A program made the translations under genes and the position numbers. From DATAEE01 sp036257535 (GTDB lineage Bacteria; Acidobacteriota; Vicinamibacteria; Vicinamibacterales; 2-12-FULL-66-21): 12,341 bases of DNA. Shown here piece after piece: positions 7,569 to 12,341 of this stretch. The first letter of the stretch is position 1. The number at the start of each line of letters is the position of its first letter. A model generated the notes under the pieces. The model did not search any database and was not told the DNA's origin. It was given only the letters and a program-made list of their open reading frames with translations. The DNA is taken from assembly GCA_036257535.1 (NCBI GenBank), contig DATAFJ010000043.1, forward strand, positions 1-12,341, in the 5' to 3' direction.

Positions 7569-9548
7569 ATGACCGCTCGCATGATGCTGGCGACACTCTT
7601 TGCGACACTGACACTGACGCTACCCGGCGGCGCCGGCGCGCGTGTGGGCGCAGCCCCGGCGCCGGAGGCGGGGCTGTCGGTGCGCATCACGTCGCCGCTC
7701 GGGCGAACCGGCCTGCCGGAGCGCATCCGGATCGTCGCCCAGGTCAAGGCGCCGGAGAACACGGAGCTCCAATCGATCCGGTTCTACGTCGACAATGTCT
7801 TGCTTGGGGAAGATGCTGAGGGACCGCCTTACGCCATCGAGTGGACCGATGAGAATCCCTTCGAGCCGCGCGACATCGCGGTCGAGGCGCGCGATGTCAG
7901 CGGAAAGATCGCCCGCGACAGCGTCCACCTCGACGCCCTCGAAGTGGTGGAGGCGGCGGAAGTCTCGGGCGTGCTCCTGGACGTGTCTGTCCACGATCGG
8001 GCCGGCACGATCGTAAAGGGGCTGACGGCATCGGATTTCAGCGTGCGTGAGGACGGCATCGCGCAAGCGCTGGACGTGGTCCGCGTCGAGACCATGCCCT
8101 CGACGTACACGCTGCTCATCGACAGCAGCCAGAGCATGGCCCGGCGCATCGATTTCGTGCGCGAGGTGGCCGCCGGCCTGGTCGGCCAGCTGCGGCCCGA
8201 CGACCGCGTCGTGGTCGCGCCGTTCTCGCAACAGGTCGGCCCGATCACCGGACCCTCAACCGATCGCCCGACCGTCACCCAGGCCATCGACAGCGTCGAG
8301 TCCCGCGGCGGCACGGCGATTCTCAATGCCCTCGAGAGGATCTCGACGCATCTGATCACCCAGGACGGCCGTCATGCCGTCGTGCTCATGACCGATGGGT
8401 ACGACGAGCACAGCACCACAGCTCGCGACGCGGCGCTCCAGGCCATCAGGAGCCTCCGCGCGACGCTGTATGTCGTCGGCGTCGCCGGATCGGCGGGCAT
8501 GTCGTTGAAAGGTGAACGGTTCCTTCGCCAGCTCGCGGCCGAGGCCGGCGGCAAGGCGTTCTTCCCGTCACGAGAGAGCGAGCTGCCGTCGATCCAGCGG
8601 CGGGTGGCTGAAGAGGTGCGGCATCGTTACCTGATTGGCTACACGCCGAAGAATCAGCAGGTCGATGGCACGTGGCGCAGCATCGAAGTGACGGCATCGG
8701 ATCCAGGATGGGTGATCCGAACCCGGCCGGGCTATTTCGCGCCGAAGCCGCCACCGATTCGGCCGTCGATCGAGTTCACCGTGACAAATGCGCGCCAGGA
8801 GCTCCTCGATATCACCCGCGACGATGTGATCGTCGTCGAGGACGGCGTCGAGCAGAGAGTGGAAACCTTTCAGGAGGCCGTCTCTCCAGTCTCGATCATC
8901 GTGGCGCTCGACTCGAGCGGAAGCATGAAGAAGGACGCGGTCGGCGCCCAGGCCGCCGCGCGCGCCTTCGTGCAGGCACTCCGGCCGGAGGACAGGCTGG
9001 CGCTGCTGACGTTTGCCGATCGTGTCTGGTTCGCGCACGACCTAACGACGGAACGCTCCTGGGCCCTCGACGCGCTTGATCAGTACACGGTCAAGGGCGG
9101 CACCGCCCTCTACGACGCCGTCGCCGGCGCGCTCATCCGGCTGAAGCGCGAGTCGGGTCGTCGTGTCGTCGTTCTGGTGACCGACGGCCGGGACGAGAAC
9201 AACGCGGGCACCGGGCCCGGAAGCACGCGGACGTTCGCCGACGTCCTCACGTTGCTCGAAGAGAGCGACGCAACCGTCTTCGCGGTCGGCCTCGGCGCAA
9301 AGGCCGACAGGCAGGTGCTCGAGCAGCTGTCCGCGAAATCGGGCGGCGAAGCGTACTTCCCGCAAGACGCCTCCGAGCTCGAACAACACTACCGGAGGAT
9401 CGTCGAGAACCTGCGACGTCGGTATGTCATCAGCTACACGTCGACCAACGCCAAACGGGACGGCGGCTGGCGACATGTCGAGCTCTCGAGTCGCGTACCG
9501 GACACAACGCTGCGGACCAGGGGCGGCTACGCCGCACCGGAAAGATAA
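7569..9548 (+). CDS. Secreted protein with Ig-like domain and two tandem VWA domains
   Basis: This 659-residue protein starts at the ATG at 7569, 10 nt after the AAA+ stop; the same frame is open further upstream but overlaps the AAA+ gene. Residues 1-24 form a signal peptide ending near AGA. Residues about 35-115 look like an Ig-like beta-sandwich (VRITSPLG to the ARDVSGKIARDSV strand). Two complete VWA units follow. The first has a MIDAS motif DSSQS at 185-189, a GGTAIL loop and VVLMTDGYDE. The second has DSSGS at 448-452, GGTALYDAV and VVLVTDGRDE. Each unit opens with a strand ending in an EDG motif and closes with RYLIGYT or RYVISYT plus a GYFAPK or GYAAPE end, so each is a full copy of the VWFA-related domain typical of Acidobacteria. 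It is probably a metal-dependent adhesive or assembly protein of the envelope. No sorting or anchor motif is visible at the C-terminus. The ribosome site is weak, suggesting coupling to the upstream gene. Confidence 0.9.
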   Translation: MTARMMLATLFATLTLTLPGGAGARVGAAPAPEAGLSVRITSPLGRTGLPERIRIVAQVKAPENTELQSIRFYVDNVLLGEDAEGPPYAIEWTDENPFEPRDIAVEARDVSGKIARDSVHLDALEVVEAAEVSGVLLDVSVHDRAGTIVKGLTASDFSVREDGIAQALDVVRVETMPSTYTLLIDSSQSMARRIDFVREVAAGLVGQLRPDDRVVVAPFSQQVGPITGPSTDRPTVTQAIDSVESRGGTAILNALERISTHLITQDGRHAVVLMTDGYDEHSTTARDAALQAIRSLRATLYVVGVAGSAGMSLKGERFLRQLAAEAGGKAFFPSRESELPSIQRRVAEEVRHRYLIGYTPKNQQVDGTWRSIEVTASDPGWVIRTRPGYFAPKPPPIRPSIEFTVTNARQELLDITRDDVIVVEDGVEQRVETFQEAVSPVSIIVALDSSGSMKKDAVGAQAAARAFVQALRPEDRLALLTFADRVWFAHDLTTERSWALDALDQYTVKGGTALYDAVAGALIRLKRESGRRVVVLVTDGRDENNAGTGPGSTRTFADVLTLLEESDATVFAVGLGAKADRQVLEQLSAKSGGEAYFPQDASELEQHYRRIVENLRRRYVISYTSTNAKRDGGWRHVELSSRVPDTTLRTRGGYAAPER

Positions 9549-9583
9549 GCACAGCACCTATGCGCACATCAGGAGCCGGCACC

Positions 9584-9588
9584 GGAGA
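9584..9588 (+). promoter_or_regulatory. Candidate ribosome binding site for the second microprotein
   Basis: GGAGA lies 7 nt before the ATG at 9596. The upstream in-frame ATG at 9560 has only GGAAAG 15 nt away, too far to work well, so this site favours 9596. Confidence 0.5.
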
Positions 9589-9595
9589 CGCACTC

Positions 9596-9739
9596 ATGTT
9601 CGTGGCGCCCGCCCTTATCTTTGTCGGGTTCTTCTTTTGGCTGACCGGAGGCCCGACCGACGCACTCGCCGCGTTCGACGAGTTTCTGCGCCGATCCGCG
9701 TTTGCGCTGCTCGACTGGGTGAGAGCGCTGCTGCGATAG
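9596..9739 (+). CDS. 47-residue membrane microprotein (59 residues if started at 9560)
   Basis: This short ORF lies between the VWA and TonB-like genes. Residues 1-19 (MFVAPALIFVGFFFWLTGG) form one very hydrophobic, Phe-rich helix. The rest (PTDALAAFDEFLRRSAFALL onward) reads as an amphipathic helix with paired arginines that could lie on the membrane. Starting at 9596 uses GGAGA 7 nt upstream; starting at 9560 adds a polar 12-residue leader and leaves only 11 nt after the VWA stop, which fits the operon's tight spacing better. Both starts are therefore possible. No prepilin or lipoprotein signal is seen. I do not recognise the family. Its place next to the TonB-like protein, which has one membrane helix, makes a small membrane partner plausible, but that is inference. 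Confidence 0.6.
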   Translation: MFVAPALIFVGFFFWLTGGPTDALAAFDEFLRRSAFALLDWVRALLR

Positions 9740-9760
9740 GCGTTCTCTGAGGAATCGACC

Positions 9761-10963
9761 ATGGCGCAACAGCAACTTCGATTACGCCCCGAGATAGTGC
9801 CGCTGCAATGGCACGAGGCCGTGGCTGTCGTGCAGGTCGTGGCCAGGCAGCTCATGGCGTCTGATGCGGAGGGACCCATCCCGGCGGTCGCGGGTCTCGC
9901 CGTCGATCACAATGGAAGCGTCCACGTCCTGGATGGTCCGCACATGCCGTCGACGAACCGTGACGGCTCCAAGGGTCTCGCGGCCCTGCTCCGGGAGTTG
10001 CTGCGCGGCTCGCCGTCGACTCCAGCGTCACTCGCGTCGCTGGCCGACGGTACGGAGGGAGCATCCGAGCGGTTCACGTCCATAGTGGATTTCAGCCAGG
10101 CTCTCGTATTTTTCGAGCGACCGTTGTCCCAGCCCGACCTGGCGGCGCACGCGGCCAGGCTCGCGACCGCGCAGGAACAGCGCCGATTGAACGAGGAGCT
10201 CGACCAGCTCACGCAGAAGGCGCGCGAAGTGGAGCCGGCGGCGCAGCAGAAGGAGAGGGGTTCCACTGCGCGCCGACGATCGGCCGGCCGCAAGGCCGCG
10301 ATTGCCGTTCTCGTGGTCACGTTCCTCCTGGCCATCTTCGTAGCGGCGTTGACAGGCTGGAACAGGATTGGATCCGAGTCAGTGCGAGAGGTGGGAAGCC
10401 GCCTCGTGGAGCGGGTTCGCGCGGAGGCCAAAACTGTTCTGACCAGCGAGGCGCCGTCCGAATCGCGCCGGGAACCTCACGCGCCTCCGGACCGGCCGCT
10501 CCCGCGCCGTCGAGCGCCGGCCTCGCAGCAGAGTCCTCCGCCCATACCGGAGCTGCCGACCGTCGATCCGCCCGCTGCGGCCGGCGTCGAGACTGGATCG
10601 CGGGTCCAGGTCACCATTCGGGACGTGACACCGGAGGCCCGCGCAGAACGGGGTTCCGATGCACCGGCGACGGAGTCGGTTTACAGCCGCGCGAATGACG
10701 AGGTCGAGCCGCCAGTCATCATGCGGCCGCAGATCCGAAGCGAGCCGCCCGTCGGCATTCAGGGCCGCCCCAGGCTGGCAACCCTGATCCTCGATATCGA
10801 TGAACAGGGTTCCGTGAGTCAGGTCCGACTCGCCAGCGTGTCGGCCGAAGAGCGCTACTACGCAGCGATGATGGTCGCGGCGGCCAAGGCGTGGCGGTTC
10901 AGACCGGCGCACAAAGACGGAAGGCCCGTTCGATACCGCTTGCGCCTGCGGGTCGCCCAATAG
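9761..10963 (+). CDS. TonB-like bitopic protein with a large cytoplasmic N-terminal domain
   Basis: The protein has 400 residues, with GAGGA 7 nt before its ATG. Residues 1-125 form a soluble domain of unknown type with a VPLQWHEAVAVVQVVARQL helix and a GLAVDHNGSVHVLDG hairpin. Residues about 128-165 are charged and coil-prone. A basic stretch (RRRSAGRK) precedes a single membrane helix at about 179-198, so the first 178 residues should be cytoplasmic. A Pro/Arg-rich linker (about 225-320) follows in the periplasm. Residues about 325-400 resemble a TonB C-terminal domain: the ILDIDEQGSVSQVRLASVS strand pair, a helix ending AAAKAWRFRPA, and the DGRPVRYRLRLRV final strand. Classical TonB begins with its membrane helix and works with ExbB/ExbD, which are absent here. 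A structural or signalling role linking cytoplasm to the pilus or outer membrane is possible. This is the last gene of the apparent operon. Confidence 0.82.
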   Translation: MAQQQLRLRPEIVPLQWHEAVAVVQVVARQLMASDAEGPIPAVAGLAVDHNGSVHVLDGPHMPSTNRDGSKGLAALLRELLRGSPSTPASLASLADGTEGASERFTSIVDFSQALVFFERPLSQPDLAAHAARLATAQEQRRLNEELDQLTQKAREVEPAAQQKERGSTARRRSAGRKAAIAVLVVTFLLAIFVAALTGWNRIGSESVREVGSRLVERVRAEAKTVLTSEAPSESRREPHAPPDRPLPRRRAPASQQSPPPIPELPTVDPPAAAGVETGSRVQVTIRDVTPEARAERGSDAPATESVYSRANDEVEPPVIMRPQIRSEPPVGIQGRPRLATLILDIDEQGSVSQVRLASVSAEERYYAAMMVAAAKAWRFRPAHKDGRPVRYRLRLRVAQ

Positions 10964-10965
10964 GC

Positions 10966-10982
10966 CGAGCGCCCGACGCTCG
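10966..10982 (+). terminator. Possible weak terminator hairpin after the TonB-like gene
   Basis: CGAGCG and CGCTCG form a perfect 6-bp stem around a CCCGA loop, starting three bases after the stop codon. No T-tract follows, so it is not a standard intrinsic terminator. It may act only as an mRNA 3'-end stabiliser, or be chance in GC-rich DNA. Confidence 0.25.
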
Positions 10983-11035
10983 TCGAGGCAAGAAGTCTGG
11001 TCCTGGGCAGCATTCTGTTCCCCGCAAGTCGTTTG

Positions 11036-11058
11036 GTACCCGGACGGAAGTCGGGTAC
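11036..11058. repeat. Inverted repeat GTACCCG-N9-CGGGTAC
   Basis: Two perfect 7-bp arms (11036-11042 and 11052-11058) are separated by 9 nt. G:T wobbles on both sides extend the possible RNA stem to 9 bp. No T-run follows. It may be a protein-binding dyad or a Rho-assisted 3'-end hairpin of the tad operon transcript. Confidence 0.55.
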
Positions 11059-11208
11059 TCCTCATACTCTCGCGTTCGGGGGCCATCCGCAGCTGAACGC
11101 CGGGCCTGTGACTGTTGTCGGCGTCCCTAATCCGGACATCAGTGCAGTTCTGTGACATTTGCATAAATTCCGTGTTCCGAAGGCTTTACCGGAGTCCACC
11201 GGGCGCGG

Positions 11209-11229
11209 TGTGTCTTACAACGGGACACA
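11209..11229. promoter_or_regulatory. Inverted repeat TGTGTC-N9-GACACA, candidate upstream activator site
   Basis: Perfect 6-bp arms at 11209-11214 and 11224-11229 are 9 nt apart. They lie about 95-115 bp upstream of the start predicted from the candidate sigma-54 promoter at 11297-11312, the usual range for an activator dyad. The same arms could also form an RNA hairpin; the T-rich stretch at 11233-11250 begins a few bases after it, so a terminator role is an alternative. Confidence 0.35.
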
Positions 11230-11296
11230 TCACGACCTTCCTTTTTCTTCCTACCCGCAAACAACACAAATGAAATGGGTTACGGCATGGTCTGGC

Positions 11297-11312
11297 TGGT
11301 GTGCGACTTGCA
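11297..11312 (+). promoter_or_regulatory. Candidate sigma-54 (-24/-12) promoter of the activator gene
   Basis: TGGTGTG-CGAC-TTGCA has the GG and GC pairs at exactly the sigma-54 spacing and a complete TTGCA -12 element. The -24 element departs from TGGCACG at three inner positions. Transcription would start near 11323, about 110 nt before the GTG at 11432. The gene downstream encodes a sigma-54 activator, so autoregulation would make sense. Because a match in GC-rich DNA can arise by chance, this stays a candidate. Confidence 0.38.
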
Positions 11313-11388
11313 CCTCAGCCGGTCGTTCTTCCACGTAGGTGACGGCGGCCCGGCCGGGTAGGGTGTGCCCGCGGGAGCGTCGCGCGTG

Positions 11389-11414
11389 GGACCAAGGGAT
11401 CCAAGTGGAACCAA
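11389..11414 (+). repeat. Three tandem near-repeats GGA(N)CCAA in the leader of the activator gene
   Basis: GGACCAA (11389-11395), GGATCCAA (11397-11404) and GGAACCAA (11407-11414) follow each other with a start-to-start period of 8 and 10 nt. They end just before the ribosome site. If translation starts at the GTG at 11405, the last copy is coding. Confidence 0.5.
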
Positions 11415-11418
11415 ACCC

Positions 11419-11426
11419 GGAGGGAA
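11419..11426 (+). promoter_or_regulatory. Ribosome binding site of the sigma-54 activator gene
   Basis: GGAGGGAA lies 5 nt before the GTG at 11432 and supports that start. A weaker AAGGGA 5 nt before the in-frame GTG at 11405 is the competing option. Confidence 0.6.
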
Positions 11427-11431
11427 CGGGC

Positions 11432-12341
11432 GTGGGCGTCCTAGGCCCGCCCGTGATCGTCTCGTCGAGCGAAGCCATGAATGCCGTACTGGGTCTGGCG
11501 GCGCGAGCTGCCGCCAGTGACGCCAAGGTCCTCGTGACCGGCGAGAGCGGCGTAGGCAAAGATCTCCTGGCCCGAGCGATTCATACCCAGTCTGCCCGTG
11601 CTCGACGGCCCTACGTCGCCGTCAATTGTGCCGGCCTGACGGAGACGCTCCTCGAATCCGAGCTATTCGGCCACGTCAAGGGCAGCTTCACCGGCGCGTA
11701 CCGGGATAAGCCCGGAAAGCTTCATCTCGCCCATCGCGGCACGCTGTTCCTGGACGAGGTCGGCGAGATGAGCCTGCGGATGCAGGCGCTGCTTCTGCGG
11801 TTTCTCGAAAACGGCGAGATTCAGGCGGTCGGCTCCGATCACACGCAGACGACCGTCGACGTGCGCATCGTGGCGGCGACCAATCGGAACCTCCACGAGC
11901 TCGTGGCGGCGGGTCGTTTCCGGGAGGACCTGCTCTACCGACTCCGGGTCATCCATCTCCACGTTCCGCCGCTGCGCGAGCGGCCCGAGGACATCCGCCC
12001 GCTGGTCGATTATTTTCTGAAGCGGCGTGCTCGCGCCGGTGCCGCGTTCAGTGAAGAGGCGGTGCGGGCGCTCGAACGCCATCGCTGGCCCGGCAACGTG
12101 CGTGAGCTGCAGAACGTGGTCGAACAGGCGACGTGGCTCTCGCCGAGCGCGGTAATCGAGGTCGATCATCTGCCCGCCCCGGTCCGGACAGCCGGGGACG
12201 CCATCGTCGTGGCCCGCGAGCGCCGGCGGCAGGTGGCGGACGGTCTGTATCAAGCGCTCGTGAAGGGCGGTTACACGTTCTGGGAGCACGTGTATCCGTT
12301 GTTTCTCGCTCGCGACATCACCCGGCACGATCTTCGTGAAC
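11432..12341 (+). CDS. Sigma-54-dependent transcriptional activator (NtrC-type AAA+), 3' truncated by window edge
   Basis: The visible 303 codons begin almost directly with the AAA+ central domain. The Walker A is GESGVGKD at 37-44 (Lys43). The sigma-54 contact loop is GSFTGA at 84-89, a variant of GAFTGA. The Walker B is GTLFLDE (Asp108-Glu109), the sensor strand reads VRIVAATN, FREDLLYRLRVI carries the candidate arginine finger, and WPGNVRELQN begins at 219. These residues mark an enhancer-binding protein that hydrolyses ATP to open sigma-54 promoter complexes. There is no receiver, GAF or PAS domain before the AAA+ module, so activity is not set by an N-terminal sensor. After residue 245 the sequence (VADGLYQALVKGGYTFWEHV and following) is not yet a recognisable Fis-type helix-turn-helix; the true C-terminus is outside. 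GTG at 11432 is chosen by its ribosome site; GTG 11405 adds nine residues. It probably controls the adjacent pilus genes or itself. Confidence 0.92.
   Translation, partial: MGVLGPPVIVSSSEAMNAVLGLAARAAASDAKVLVTGESGVGKDLLARAIHTQSARARRPYVAVNCAGLTETLLESELFGHVKGSFTGAYRDKPGKLHLAHRGTLFLDEVGEMSLRMQALLLRFLENGEIQAVGSDHTQTTVDVRIVAATNRNLHELVAAGRFREDLLYRLRVIHLHVPPLRERPEDIRPLVDYFLKRRARAGAAFSEEAVRALERHRWPGNVRELQNVVEQATWLSPSAVIEVDHLPAPVRTAGDAIVVARERRRQVADGLYQALVKGGYTFWEHVYPLFLARDITRHDLRE

Larger units (their letters stand above)
10964..11431 (+). other. 468-nt non-coding region between the tad operon and the activator gene
   Basis: No convincing gene is seen on either strand. Base composition is less GC-rich in 11140-11280 than in the flanking genes. 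The region holds a small hairpin at 10966-10982, two dyads, a T-rich stretch at 11233-11250, a possible sigma-54 promoter and a short tandem near-repeat, each listed separately. A minus-strand open frame (10379-11164) overlaps the TonB-like gene and looks like a shadow. A 22-codon plus ORF at 11273 has no ribosome site. Confidence 0.7.

Noticed and set aside
11148..11163. TTGCA at 11159 as a second sigma-54 -12 element
   Set aside because: The position 11 nt upstream reads TTC, so the essential GG of the -24 element is missing.
10379..11164. 261-codon minus-strand open frame reaching into the intergenic region
   Set aside because: Most of it is antisense to the TonB-like gene, and no domain is recognisable in the translation.
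11273..11341. 22-codon ORF in the leader of the activator gene
   Set aside because: There is no ribosome site before its ATG and no membrane or leader-peptide pattern in the translation.
11349..11358. 10-bp palindrome CCCGGCCGGG
   Set aside because: Short all-GC palindromes are expected by chance in DNA of this composition, and nothing nearby gives it a role.

Overview
This window is a high-GC bacterial segment in which every supported gene lies on the + strand. It carries most of a Tad/Flp (type IVc) pilus export operon, a set of less familiar accessory genes, and the start of a sigma-54 activator gene. The von Willebrand factor A protein, the TonB-like protein with a cytoplasmic domain, the AAA+ gene and the sigma-54 activator together resemble tad clusters of Acidobacteriota (Vicinamibacteria-like). 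That assignment rests on recalled gene content and base composition, not on a phylogenetic marker.

Layout. Positions 2-646 hold the C-terminal part of a TadG-like pseudopilin-associated protein whose start is off the left edge. Then come tadZ/cpaE (646-1809), tadA/cpaF (1839-3170), tadB (3194-4162) and tadC (4175-5107): the localisation ATPase, the motor ATPase and the two inner-membrane platform proteins. A 33-residue membrane microprotein (5130-5231) and a TPR protein in the TadD position (5259-6242) follow. The accessory part is an AAA+ ATPase with an N-terminal winged-helix-like region (6242-7558), a secreted protein with two tandem VWA domains (7569-9548), a second membrane microprotein (9596-9739) and a TonB-like bitopic protein (9761-10963). 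Gaps are 0-50 nt, with TGATG and TAATG stop/start overlaps, so positions 2-10963 read as one operon.

A 468-nt non-coding stretch (10964-11431) separates the operon from the sigma-54 (NtrC-type) activator gene (from 11432, running off the right edge). It contains two inverted repeats with 9-nt spacers, a candidate -24/-12 promoter at 11297-11312, and three near-repeats of GGA(N)CCAA just ahead of the start codon.

How the parts fit. TadA powers and TadB/TadC anchor assembly of Flp-type pili, TadZ positions the machine, and the TPR protein probably helps outer-membrane assembly. TadG and the VWA protein would be exported envelope or surface components. The AAA+ protein and the TonB-like protein have no standard place in the classical tad locus and are the best candidates for undescribed functions. 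Flp pilin, prepilin peptidase, RcpC and the RcpA secretin are not in the window and may lie upstream.
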